64,000 nucleotides of DNA from Ceratothoa steindachneri. Its lineage: Eukaryota; Arthropoda; Malacostraca; Isopoda; Cymothoidae. The position numbers and the translations under genes are program-made. This document shows, one piece after another, positions 26,520 to 37,045 of this stretch. Location: positions 79,842,648-79,906,647 of the forward strand of contig OZ018337.1 in assembly GCA_963969495.1 (NCBI GenBank), read 5' to 3'. The notes beneath the pieces were generated by a model that searched no databases, had not been told where the DNA came from, and saw only the letters and a program-made list of their open reading frames with translations. Numbering within the stretch: position 1 is the first letter of the stretch; each line of letters begins with the position of its first letter.

Positions 26520-26935
26520 AGGCTTTATATAGGTCAGCTGTGGAGGCAAGGAAAGTGTGAAACCATTGATGAATACCAAATATTGCTGACAGTGCTACCC
26601 TTAAAACTTCTTTACTAAAAAGTATGAGACTCAACAATTATACTTTCATTTTCTTCCTCAAAACCATGTGCCACTAGTCTTGCTTTAATTATTTTTCCTT
26701 CTTAACTTTTTCTGTAACTATCCATCTCACAGATATGATAGGCTGTCCTTCCCATTTTACTTCTTCAAACACCTCATTTTCTATCCAAATATCAATCTCT
26801 TTTCTCTTAGCCTCCATTACCTTTTCATCAGACATGGTATTCATAATCTCTCCTTCATCATCTACTTCTCCCATCTCACGAACATCTTTACCGAAATCCA
26901 ACCAGGATTCCTGGCCATTACCTTCATTCCGGAAA
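26520..26935 (-). pseudogene. Copia-like reverse transcriptase, N-terminal remnant
   Basis: The minus-strand frame from about 26901 reads EAKRKEIDIWIENEVFEEVK and ISVRWIVTEKVKKEK, the classic start of a copia-type RT (RVT_2), where a Trp-containing helix precedes the W-V-x-K/E-x-K strand. After a stop at 26686-26688 it continues as IIKARLVAHGFEEEN (near 26645-26690) and, with frame breaks, IHQWFHTFLASTADLYKA down to about 26520. The RT active site (YVDD in copia) is not present, so the element is truncated here. Confidence 0.75.
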
Positions 26936-27033
26936 TTATAACAATCTTTCTATCTTCCTGTCACTTTACCTACTCTACTTAAAATTTCAACATTCATTTT
27001 CTCATTTGAATCTGCCAAGTTTATCTCATACCT

Positions 27034-27390
27034 TTATCCAACTTTAGGTTTTCTTGCTATACTGTTACAATCATCTTGATCAGTCTCAACAGTACCTCTT
27101 AAACCTTCACTTTCATTCATCTCTGAATCCGCTTCATCATCAGTGTCCTCATCTGCTACATTTTCACAATCATTCTTCCATTTATCTACCCAGCTTAGTG
27201 TTTCATCTTCTCTATTTATAAGAAAATCTTTATCTTCAATTCCTTTTATTCTACATAGGTGAGCCCTAACTATTTGTCCACCATGCCTTACTACATGAAC
27301 CTTCCCATCTATACCTATCACTCTTGCTGGATGCCTCCATCTCTCAGCAACCATCGCTCTTGTAATACACATAACTGCCTACTTCTATTA
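27034..27390 (-). pseudogene. Copia-like integrase C-terminal region
   Basis: From about 27372 on the minus strand the frame gives AERWRHPARVIGIDGKVHVV, RHGGQIVRAHLCRIKG and then an acidic tail (ADEDTDDEADSEMNESEG). The WRHPARVIG...HGG...R.H.CR pattern is the small beta-barrel at the end of some copia-like integrases. It is the continuation of the frame that breaks off near 29770, with the LINE 'B' copy between the two parts. Confidence 0.75.
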
Positions 27391-27394
27391 GGTA

Positions 27395-29770
27395 TCTGCT
27401 GTTAACATAACATAACATAATTTCACAGATGACAAAAGCCACAAGGGCCTATCAAAGGTCATCCGTATCCATCAAATCCCACCCACATAATGCATCCATA
27501 GGATTTTGTCAGATCATGCATCTACAATATACAATTTAACAATCCATAGGAATGTCCAACCATGCATCTACAATATATAATTCAAAGCCTCCATATGAGT
27601 CTGTCAAAAACAAAATCAAAATCCCCAAAATATACAATAAAAAGAAACTGCATCCACAGGATGAGTCAAGAAACATATCCACATACCAAAAAGTAAGAAA
27701 TTATCCCTCCATCCCCATATAATCATCCAATCTGCGCTTGAAAACATTCAAGTTTGGGCTGTCTACAGTCTCAGGTGGCAAACTATTCCAATAATCCACC
27801 ACTCTGTTAGTGAAAAAATATTTTCTAACATCCAGTTTGCACCTCTGTTTTTTTATCTTTAAGTGGTGGCCTCTAGTTCTATTACTACCTTCTAACTCAA
27901 ATAACTTGCTGAAATCCAATTTATCCATCCCAGAAAAGATTTTAAAAAGCTCAATCATATCTCCCCTCACACATCTTCTTTCAAATGAAAACATATTTAA
28001 TACCCTCAGCCTATCTTCATATTCAAGGTGCTTCAGGGAGGGTATTATTTTTGTTGCCCTCCTTTGTACTGACTCTAATAAGTTTATATCATGTCTAAAA
28101 TGTGGTGATCATGCCTGTATACAGTACTCTAAATGTGGCCTGACATAAGAGTTGTATAGTTTAAGGATGACCTCCTTACTCTTGTAGCTAACATTTCTTT
28201 TAATGTAACCTAGCACCCTATTTGCTCTATTTTTTGCCTCAATACACTGCTTTGAAAATTTCAGTGACCTATCTACTACTACTACTCCTAAGTCCTTCTC
28301 ATCTTCAACTGAATTAAGCCAATACCCATCCATCTCATAGCTAAATTCCCTATTATCTCTCCCCATGTTAATAACTTTGCATTTATTAAGGTTAAAAGTC
28401 ATCTGCCACTTCTGAGCTCAAGCTAACAACTTATTTAAGTCACCCTGCACTTTAAAGCTACCCTCAACCTCTTTGACTACAGCTGCCAATTTAGTGTCAT
28501 CAGCAAAAATTGACACTTTGCTATTTACACCTTGCCCAAGATCATTTACATAGATTATAAATAATAAAGGGCCTAAAACTGATCCCTGAGGTACGCCACT
28601 AATAACAATCCTCCACTCTGACCTCACTCCATTCAGTACAACTCTCTGTTTCCTATTTTTCAGCCATTCAGTTATCCAATTTAAAACGTTCCCACATATC
28701 CCATGCAGCTTTAATTTATGAACTAGTCTTCTATGTGGAACCTTATCAAAAACTCTGCTGAAATCTAAGTAGATCACATCAACTTTCTCCCCCCTATCTA
28801 ATTCTTTAGTTACATAATCCATAAAATCCAGTAAATTAGTTAAACACGATCTACCTTTTCTAAAACCATGCTGAGCATCATTAATTAACCTGCTACTCTC
28901 TAGATGATCAGAAATTCCCTTCTTAACCATCTTCTCAATAATTTTACAGACTATAGAAGTTAAGCTTACCGGTCTAAAGTTATTTGGATCCTCTTTGCTT
29001 CCCTTTTTAAAAATTTGCACTACATTTGCCAATTTCCAATCATTTGGTATTTCTCCAGACTCTAGTGATCTAATAAATATCTTCTCAAGAGCTACTGCAA
29101 TACTTTCTACACCTTCTTTGAGTTTCCTAGAATGAATGTTGTCAGGGCCAGATGCCTTACTAGTATTTAACTGCATTATAAGCCCTTTAATTTCTTCTCT
29201 GTCTATATTAATAGAATTTATCACTACTTCCCTTGACCTAGAATTATCATCAATTAATCTAACTGGTTTCTCTTCTGTGAATCCTGAAGCAAAATGATCA
29301 TTAAGGACCTCTACTATTTCCTCATCAGATTCTTTCAAAACCCCTTCATATTTAATAGGCCCTATTTTATCACTGTTAGATTTATTATTGATTCTATAAT
29401 AACTAAAGAATTTTTTAGGATCTTCATTATTATTTTTAGCTAAATTAATTTCTGCTGTCCTTTTGGTCCTCTTAATAATCTTATTTAGTTCATTTCTGGT
29501 TGACCTATAATGGTTTAAATTATCTAAACTACTCTCACTTTGTAATCTCTGGTATGCCCTTTTTTTCTCTCTGAAACTTTATTAGCTATTTCTTGATTCC
29601 ACCATGATGGTTTCCTACATTTCTTCCTAATATACTTCATCGGAATACACTGTTCCTGAACCATGTTTAATATAGTCTTAAAAATATCCCACATCTCATA
29701 AGTATTCTTTCCATGGAATTCTATATCCCACCTAATCTGATTTAGCTTTCCTGATCCTTTCATTGGCATC
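27395..29770 (-). mobile_element. CR1-like LINE 'B', 5'-truncated minus-strand copy inside the copia integrase
   Basis: It carries the last part of the EN-RT linker and all RT motifs of ORF2, a 3' UTR nearly identical to 25090-25400, and pentamer tail units (AACAT on the plus strand, 27403-27420). Its ends fall between two halves of one integrase gene. The exact target duplication could not be fixed by eye. Confidence 0.88.
27701..29769 (-). pseudogene. LINE 'B' ORF2 (RT), minus copy, few lesions
   Basis: From 29769 the linker reads IRWDIEFHGKNTYEMWDIFK and KKCRKPSWWNQEIANKVSER. From 29338 a 306-codon open frame includes VVQIFKKGSKEDPNNFRPVS, HGFRKGRSCLTNLLDF, motif A YLDFSRVFDKVPH, motif B GVPQGSVLGPLLFIIYVNDL and motif C FADDTKLAAVV. 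A stop at about 28415-28417 (in LLA.AQKW) interrupts it. The frame resumes with MTFNLNKCKVINMG at 28402 and, after another stop near 28110, ends in VFKRRLDDYMGMEG at 27701. It keeps the RPVSLTS block missing from the plus copy. Endonuclease is absent because of 5' truncation. Confidence 0.87.
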
Positions 29771-30500
29771 AGACTTTATAAACTCTTCTCTTGACTTTCT
29801 CAAAGCTGTTAAATTTCTAGCCACAGTCTGTGAAGATGTCACATTTGCTAATGCTGGAGGTCTGTCATCCACTATATTCAGTAAGCTTAGATTAAAGCTA
29901 AAGTCAAGATGATTTTGAGAGAAACCATGATTATTGTGTAGGGAGGTACTTGCTGTCTCAATATTACATTCATTTCCCTCTAGCACCTTCTTTCTGCACA
30001 TTGTCTTTCAATATGGCATTCAGCCTTTCACACAGACCGTTGCTCCATGGACTCTCGCCTACTGTACACATTATTTCTATATTACAATTCTCCCCCATAC
30101 TTGTGAATTCATCATTATTAAATTCCCCTCTGTTGTCTGTCAAAAATTTCTTTGGAGCTCCCAACAATGCTATCCAATATCTCATTACGGCCTCTACATT
30201 GACGCTAGCATTTTTCCTTCTGATCACACAGGCCATTACAATACCTTGTAGCCATGTCTACCATGACTAGAAAATATTTATCTTCCCAAGATTTGAGATC
30301 CATACTCACAATCTCATCGAAGTTCCTTGCCATTGGTATGCTCACTTCTGGTCTACTTTGAGTTCTCCTAAATTTAATACATGCCTCGCAATTATCTTTT
30401 TACCCCGGATTCCCTTATCAGTTTAATCAGTCTATCCTTTGGTGGATGTGCAAATTGCTTGTGTAGTTTTAAAGCCTTCACTTTAAAGTCCTACTCCCCA
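29771..30500 (-). pseudogene. Copia-like integrase, zinc finger and catalytic core
   Basis: The minus-strand translation contains the H2C2-type finger LHKQFAHPPKDRLIKLIRES near 30410-30470, then the core: MARNFDEIVSMDLKSWEDKY (first catalytic Asp in SMDLK, near 30305), FLVMVDMATRYC, LTDNRGEFNNDEF (second Asp, near 30120-30150) and GESPWSNGLCERLNAIL (catalytic Glu region near 30020-30070). Continuing to 29771 are LHNNHGFSQNHLDFSF, DDRPPALANVTSSQT and the helix REEFIKSDANERIRKA, where LINE 'B' interrupts. There is one frameshift near 30236 and one near 29990. Integrases of this kind insert the cDNA into the genome. Confidence 0.8.
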
Positions 30501-30677
30501 TAACTATACAGGACATATTTCATGAATTTTCTTGTTTCACTGAAATTCTGACACTTATTTATAGAAATAGCATAGTGACCAGTGCTAGTAATTTTCAGAT
30601 CTTTAACTTCACCCTTCTTCCAATGTATCTAGTCATCTCCTAAATCAATTACCATGCCCAGAGATTTCATAAATGTC

Positions 30678-30950
30678 TCACTTAACAGCAGGGATAAATC
30701 TGATTCTATAACCTGTTTCAATTTCTATTCTCTCTTTGCCTATATATCCAGGAAATTTTACTCTTTTATTTGCTTTTACAGACTTACCATCACCAAACTG
30801 AAAATAATTATCTGTGAAACCCTCTTTCACCAGTTCTCTATCTTGCCTATCTAACATCTCCTTATACTCCTCCAACCATTTTTCCCCACACACATTTACA
30901 TTACAACCTGTGTCCAATACTGCACTGCCAATTGTCTCTCTTCTCAACAT
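30678..30950 (-). pseudogene. Copia-like aspartic protease remnant
   Basis: The frame from 30950 has SAVLDTGCNVNVCGEKWLEE, with the Asp-Thr-Gly active-site triplet of retropepsins, followed by a FGDGKSV segment that corresponds to the flap/strand region of copia-type proteases. It is located between the gag zinc knuckle and the integrase finger, as expected. It ends at a stop at about 30675, and the link to integrase is frameshifted. Confidence 0.7.
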
Positions 30951-31024
30951 TCTTGTATTGCTGTGGTCCTCAAAATAACTATCTAGTCATAAATCTCCAT
31001 CTTTGTCTCTCTTTTTTCTTATCA

Positions 31025-31710
31025 CAATTTCTAGCCCAGTGATCTCTTGAATCACATTCAAAACAGCCGCTGTTGTACCTTACTCCTCTCCAATTCCTCC
31101 TGGCATATTTACCAAATCTATTTCTATCATATCTACCATTCCCTGTTCTTGAAAACAGGCTTTGATTTCCGTAATTTGTACTCTACATTACATCTTCATG
31201 CCATGTCCTACTCTCAGCAGCATCAGACCCCACATCCTTGTAATCTCACTTAGGCCTAGTACCTATTTTTGTGGCATATAAAAGCTCTCCTTTTACTCTT
31301 ATCCCTTGACTAATTTCATCCTCAACACTCACGCTTGATTCAAACATTCTCTTCCTTGTTGCTGTCACTTCTTTAAACATTAATGGTTTAGGGTAAGCCA
31401 TCACCTGATCCCTTTGTACTTCAGTTAATTTGCAATTCTTAACTAACATAAAGGCTAATACTTTGTCAGGTAACTCCATTCCTTTAGCTTTCATTTTCAA
31501 ATACTTTGTGTCAAATTATCTCATAAATTCACATGTTGGCATCCCTTCTTTTCTTATGCACTCTTCAAAATCTTGATAGGCCATAATTTTTTTCTCAGGT
31601 TCTTTAATAAATGCCTCATATAGCTTATCTAACAATGTTTTTAATCAACCATATGCCTTTTATCTGCTGTGGATACCTGGTTTGCTACTTCTTTCACGTG
31701 CCCCTTGAGC
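31025..31710 (-). pseudogene. Copia-like gag, middle part and CCHC zinc knuckle
   Basis: Next to the LINE 'A' end, the minus strand reads LIKTLLDKLYEAFIKEPEKK, AYQDFEECIRKEGMPTCEF and, in a clean frame from 31500, KAKGMELPDKVLAFMLVKNC. This is the helical gag segment found in copia-type elements, including the PDKVLAF turn. After a frame change the nucleocapsid knuckle CFECDSRDHWARNC (CX2CX4HX4C) is at about 31030-31070. Gag packages the element RNA. The segment is broken by stops near 31505 and 31243. Confidence 0.75.
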
Positions 31711-31979
31711 GTGAGATACATAAGAACATAAGAAAAGAAGGAGACTGCAAAAAAACATTCATGGCCTACACTTGGCAGCTCCTGTTCCAGTCAACACACA
31801 AAAGATTTCTTACCAGAGAAAAGTCATCAACATTGTCACCCTATACAGGAGTTCGTCAGATCTAATCTACAATATACATAAAATGCATCCAGAGGATTAT
31901 GTCCATTCATGCAACCGCAAAATATAATCTCCCCACTCCTTAGAAAAATATATACATATGTACATAAAAAAAGTCAGTC

Positions 31980-34898
31980 CTATCTAGCAGCTTCATCCAA
32001 ATATTTATCTAATCTATTCTTAAAACTACCCAGAGAGGAGGCTTCTATCACATGTCTATTCCATTCATCTACCACACGATTTGTAAACCAATTCCTCCCA
32101 ATCTCCTTCCTAAACCTATACTTATCAAGCTTAAACCCATTGCTACGTGTCCTGTCATGTTCACTAAGTATAAGAACCTTACCCAGATCCCCTTTATTAT
32201 ATCCTTTTACCCATTTGAAGACTTCAATCAATTCCCCTCTGACTCTTCTCCTTTCCAATGTATGTAGATTTAGTTTTCTGAGCCTTTCACCATAAGGTAA
32301 GTTCCTTAGCCCACCAATCATCTTTGTCATCCTTCTCTGCACCGACTCAAGCAAATCAATATCCTTCCTATAATATGGTGACCAAAATTGTACTGCATAG
32401 TCTAGATGAGGCCTAACTAGCGCCAGATACAGTTTTAGAATGACTTCAGCACTCTTATTGCTTACACTCCTCCTAATGAATCCCAATATCCTATTAGCTT
32501 TATTCTTAGCATTTAGGCATTGCTTTCTAGGACGAAGGTCTTAACTTACCAAAATACCTAAGTCCCTCTCACAATCGGTCCTTCCTAAAATTCTCCCATT
32601 TAATTTATAACTATTCAATGGATTATTTCTACCTATACTAAGTACACTACATTTGTCTATGTTAAACTTCATTTGCCATTTCTCGGCCCAATTGGACAGA
32701 ATGGTCAATTCCTCCTGCATTACAACAGCATCAGAATCAGCCCTAATGGCCCTACCTAGCTTAGTATCATCAGCAAATTTACTCAGGTCACTACTTATAC
32801 CTATGTCAAGATCATTAATATAAATTAAGAATAGCAAGGGACCCAAAACAGATCCTTGCGGAACTCCACTGCTAACACACCCCCACTCAGATTTAACTCC
32901 ATCTATACTAGCTCTTTGCTGTCTGTCACCAAGCCATGACTGAATCCACCTAAATATACTGCCATCGATCCTGTGTGCTTTAACTTTGCTCAGAAGCCGT
33001 AAGTGTGGCACTCGATCAAAAGCCTTACTAAAGTCCAAGTATAAAATATCATAGTTTTCATCATTATCTGCTGCTTCATACACCTTACTATAAAAAGACA
33101 GCAAATTAGTCAGACAGGATTTACCCTTACTAAAGCCACGCTGTGATTCTTTTATTAACTTATGCTTATCCAAGTGATCTCTAATATTCCTTGCTATAAT
33201 AGATTCCATCATTTTCCCTACCACTGATGTCAAACTTACTGGTCTGTAATTAGACATATTTGTTTTATCCCCTTTCTTAAATATAGGTATCACATTGGCT
33301 TTCTTCCATGCCACTGGCACAATGCCACTCTCCAATGATTTTCTAAAGATGCATGCTAGGGGCTCACTTAACACATCCTTACATTCTTTCAAAATTCTAG
33401 GAAAGACCTCATCAGGACTGGGTGCTTTACTACTTTTGATTTTATCAATTTCCTTTGTCACTATCTCCTTTGTGATCAAGATATCCTTTAATTTCTCTTC
33501 ATCATTACCCCAAAAGATCGTTGGCACCTCAGGTATATTTAGAGTATCCTCCTGTGTAAATACTGAGAGAAAAAAGTCATTTAGCATTCCAGCCATTGAG
33601 TCCCTATCACTCACTAATTCTCCAATAGAATCTATAAGTGAGCCTATTTTATCTCTAAACTTAGTTTTGTATAATTGATAAAAACTTTTAGGATCTTCCT
33701 TTGCCCTATTTGCCACTTTAATTTCATAATTTCTCCTTGCTACTCTAATTAACTTTTTAACATCTCTTGCTAGTTCATTATATCTCTGCCTTATGTGATC
33801 CTCTCCATTTTTTATTTTTCTAGAAATGCCCTTTTTAATGCCAATATAATGCTTAATTTTATCTGTCATCCATTTTGGGTCATTATTTTTAGTCCTAATC
33901 TCCTTATATGGAATGTTAATCATCTGACCTGTAATTAATTGCTCAATTATTCTTTCATACTCTTCTTCAATTGTAATCTCTTCCTCCTGGTGATTATTGT
34001 CTCCACTAACTGATATCATTGAATCTATTCCTGATTTAATTTCATTGCCTGGTTTCTGTACAACTGCCTCCAGGTAAGTCCTTAGCCCATTATAATTTGC
34101 TCTTCTAAAGTCAGGAATTTTAACATTGTTCATGCTACTATCAATACCATTCCATTTCATCTTGAATCTAATTTCACAATGGTCACTATTACCCAAATTT
34201 CCTCCAATCTCAGTATCCTTAATAACTTCTTCCCTATTTGTCAGAACTAAATCCAGTATATTATTACCTCTTGTGGGTTCGTTAATAATCTGCCTCAGAA
34301 AATTATCTTGGACAACATTCAAAAATTCCTCAGCCTCCTGATCACCCACAAGAGCTTCCCAGTCTATATTTCTGTAATTAAAATCGCCCATTATACACAT
34401 ATGCTTACTTCTACATGCCCGTTCAATCTCCTGCCACAGAAGATTTGAAGCTTCCTTACTAAGATTTGGTGGTCTGTATAATAATCCTATGACAAGCTTG
34501 TTTTTACCTTCCTTTACATTTAGCCATAATGACTCTGTGTTATCATCTAATTTAATTGTACTGTTTACACAACACTGGAGATTATCTTTAATATAAATAA
34601 TAACCCCTCCTCCTCTCTTCCTATTCCTATCTGTATGGAACATGTTAAAGCCCTCAATCTCAACCTCAGGTTTTAAGTGATTACTTGCCAAATCAAGCCA
34701 TGACTCTGTTATCGCAATTATATCAAAATTCTCTTCACTCGCTAATGCTCTTAAGAGATCTATCTTATTCCTTATACTCCAACCATTTGTGTAGTATATT
34801 TTTAAGGTTTTTTTATTATTCCCATCTTCATTGCATCGTGCATTTTTATTCCTAGTTATCTGCTCATTCACTTGTGCATTAATCCCCCTATAACGCAT
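31980..34898 (-). pseudogene. LINE 'A' ORF2: endonuclease and reverse transcriptase, a single nonsense codon
   Basis: This is 973 codons in one frame, with only the TAA at 32538-32540 interrupting it; the plus copy has TCA at the same codon. The AP-type endonuclease shows YTNGWSIRNKIDLL (Asn), AITESWLD (Glu), GLLYRPPN, IMGDFNYRNIDW (Asp) and NLGNSDHCEI (Asp-His). RT shows VIPIFKKGDKTNMSNYRPVS, GFSKGKSCLTNLL, motif A YLDFSKAFDRVPH, motif B GVPQGSVLGPLLFLIYINDL and motif C FADDTKL. The C-terminus matches the plus copy except for a loss of three codons (near 32065). The start at 34898 (MRYRGINAQ) is the first ATG of the frame after ORF1. All catalytic residues that can be recognised are present, so this is a young element. 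Confidence 0.9.
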
Positions 34899-34996
34899 CA
34901 GTATGCCCTTCCCCCTAGCTATTCCTCTATCTCTGCATCCCTTCCATTTCCTACACCTGCCCTCTATTCCTGTTATTCCCTTACCTCTAACAGCTT

Positions 34997-36014
34997 CTAG
35001 TTTCCCACCCGTAAGGCCCTAATCACACTATCCAGCTCCCCCCATAGAACCTCAACACCTGCCCGACTAAGATGGAGCCCATCCATCGCATACAACCTCC
35101 TATTCCTGTAAAACCCACCCCAGACATCTACAAACACCGATCCTAACTCATCACACAGTCCTTTCACAAAATCATTCAAACCAATTGCACGCGACAACCA
35201 TTCTACCCACACATCCAATCTCGGAAGCACACCAGAAACAACACCTTTTACCCTGCTTTTACTCATCCTTTCAACTAACCTTTTATACTGCTCACGTAAC
35301 TCACATGTACCCACCTTCTTTACATCATTCACTCCCACATGCGTAATCACAACTGCATCCCTCTCACACCCAGAAACCAGCCAATCATACCTCTCACAAA
35401 CATCACTTACACCAGCACCCGACAGACAAACTCTCATTCCCTTCCACTTGCTATCACTCAACTTCCTATCTAAATACCTAATCTGAGAGTCACCCATCAC
35501 TAGCACCTCAGTCATTCTCCTATTCTGTCTTGGCCTAACATTACCCTACCTCCTGCTCTCAGTCACACTACCACCCATCCTGCTTTCATCCACAATCACA
35601 CCAGGCAAATCACTTTCACACTCTTCCTCTCTCAGGACATTGAATCTGTTAGTCAACCTAACAGGTTCTATGTCCTTCCTTTTCAAACACCTAATCTGTC
35701 CTAACTTATCTATCCTATCCATTTTCACCCACCATTCATCATCACTCACAACTTCCACACTGTTCCCAGTCCTAGCCCTATCTTCCACCCTCTTAGCACT
35801 AATCTCACCCTTCAATCGCACACTTGCATCTCTTCTCACCTCAAACACCAAATCATTCAACCTCTTACATTCCCCACTCAACCTCCTACCCTCCCCTTCC
35901 AGAAAACACACACGGTATTCAGTTACATTCACTCCTTTCAACTCCACATGCATCACACACCACATACACACTACTTTCAAACAGCATGCTCTCACCATCT
36001 ATACAAACAGCCAT
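34997..36014 (-). pseudogene. LINE 'A' ORF1 with SGNH-hydrolase domain; one frameshift and one stop
   Basis: From the ATG at 36014 the frame reads MAVCIDGESMLFESSVYVVC, parallel to LINE 'B' ORF1. A frameshift near 35945 moves to the frame covering 35940-35549 (LSGECKRLNDLVFEVRR coiled coil, DDEWWVKMDRIDKLGQIRC, PVRLTNRF), and a TAG near 35546 separates this from the esterase domain. The latter has GDSQIRYLD (Ser), SGAGVSDV, HVGVNDV and DGLHLSRAG (Asp, His), and ends at 34997. Its sequence similarity to the LINE 'B' ORF1 is much higher than that of the two ORF2 proteins, which suggests ORF1 exchange or different rates of change. Confidence 0.82.
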
Positions 36015-36060
36015 ACTCTCAGAAATTTACTAAGGATAAAGTTAACACTCACCAAAAAAA

Positions 36061-36368
36061 TTCTTGCTCAGGATTGCTGCCAGTTATCTTCCCCAAAAGT
36101 ATTAATCACTAATGTATTTATTACACAGTGATTGATGTATTAAATAAATACAAGAAAAACTACACACCCAAATCAGTATTATATCCCAATCTTACAATGA
36201 GAATCAGGAGCTTCCTGTAAGACAACCTTCCAGAACAAAGCCAGAACAATGCTTGCTTATTCCCACTTAAATCTGTAATTTATTTCCACATTAACACATC
36301 TTCTTTCAATTGCTCATAATTTTCTAGATCATCCAATACAGGGGGATTCTTTGTCACCGATGATGCCA
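36061..36368 (-). pseudogene. Copia-like gag, N-terminal part
   Basis: A start at 36368 reads MASSVTKNPPVLDDLENYEQ and LKEDVLMWK, then after a stop ITDLSGNKQAL and RLGYNTDLGV. The Y-E-x-L-K-x-D-V-x-x-W pattern is the usual beginning of copia-type gag proteins, and the last segment lines up with the region just before the part that resumes at about 31660. The LINE 'A' insertion separates the two. Confidence 0.7.
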
Positions 36369-36590
36369 TACTTGATCAATAGAAAAAACCCCTGCCAATC
36401 GCAAGAGAAAAAACAACACTGTCATTCGAAAGAGAAAAACAAACAAACACCAGACGTCACATAATTGTCAATCTTGGTACACAAAATAATGAGATGCAAA
36501 AATACGCCTAGCCTAGCTTGACCAACTCCCTGAATATTTATTATAACTATTCATTAGCTGATAAAACCTAAGCATAAATTAAAACGGCAA

Positions 36591-36606
36591 CCATGCTCTG
36601 CTACCA
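36591..36606 (-). promoter_or_regulatory. Primer-binding site matching initiator tRNA-Met
   Basis: The minus strand reads TGGTAGCAGAGCATGG. The complement of the 3' end of animal initiator tRNA-Met, from established knowledge, is TGGTAGCAGAGGATGG, so 15 of 16 bases match. It lies 223 bp before the gag start and just inside the proposed LTR. Confidence 0.75.
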
Positions 36607-36610
36607 AAAT

Positions 36611-37045
36611 TGCTCACCTTATTGACTATACTACTTTATACTCCGTAGAAGCTCAAATCATTCCTACTTGAAGCTTCCAACTCTCGACACCAGCAATCTT
36701 TAAAATCAAATTGGTTAATCTGGTTAATCAATGATTACAAAGGAATCAACAACCTTACCAGAACCAATGAAACCTCCCAAAAGACAATAGCAAACTCGAA
36801 GCACAGGAGCTCCCTCTCAATACAACTTATCCACCTGCGCGTAACTGCTAACTAGCCAAAAACCAAAACAAATTAGCATAACTACTCCCTTTGAGTGATG
36901 TCATAAATATAACGTCCTTCCTACGTATCATAATTTTCTGACAATTTCCTTAAACAACTAATATAGGATATACAAATATGGATAACTTAACCTATGAAGA
37001 TGTGTTAAGTAAAACCCCTATTCCTATTACATTCCACCACCAACA
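36611..37045 (-). repeat. Proposed 5' LTR of the copia-like element
   Basis: On the minus strand a segment starting TGTTGGTGGTGGAATG at 37045 and ending GAGCA at about 36611 gives TG...CA ends and stops four bases before the primer site. There is no second LTR to compare, so the outer end is inferred only from the TGTTGG start. Confidence 0.5.

Larger units (their letters stand above)
31712..36060 (-). mobile_element. CR1-like LINE 'A', near full-length minus-strand copy inside copia gag
   Basis: It contains ORF1 (36014-34997), ORF2 (34898-31980) and a 3' UTR ending in two octamer units (CATAAGAA on the plus strand, 31718-31735). Boundaries are approximate to tens of bases. The host copia gag frame stops before it (NTDLGV near 36170) and resumes after it (LIKTLLDKLYE near 31660). 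Its 3' UTR and RT are almost identical to 18119-19996. Confidence 0.88.
26520..37045 (-). mobile_element. Ty1/copia-like LTR retrotransposon, interrupted by two LINEs, 3' end missing
   Basis: Minus-strand order is LTR (about 37045-36611), primer site (36606-36591), gag start (36368), LINE 'A' insertion (about 36060-31712), rest of gag and zinc knuckle (31710-31025), protease (30950-30678), integrase (30500-29771), LINE 'B' insertion (about 29770-27395), integrase C-terminus (27390-27034) and RT start (about 26935-26520). Integrase before RT is the copia order. RNase H and the 3' LTR are not seen. In crustaceans the GalEa branch of copia elements is common; assignment to it would need a phylogeny. 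Confidence 0.8.

Noticed and set aside
35640..36131. Plus-strand 163-codon frame rich in Ser/Thr/Pro
   Set aside because: It is the antisense shadow of LINE 'A' ORF1, whose minus frame has clear domain motifs.
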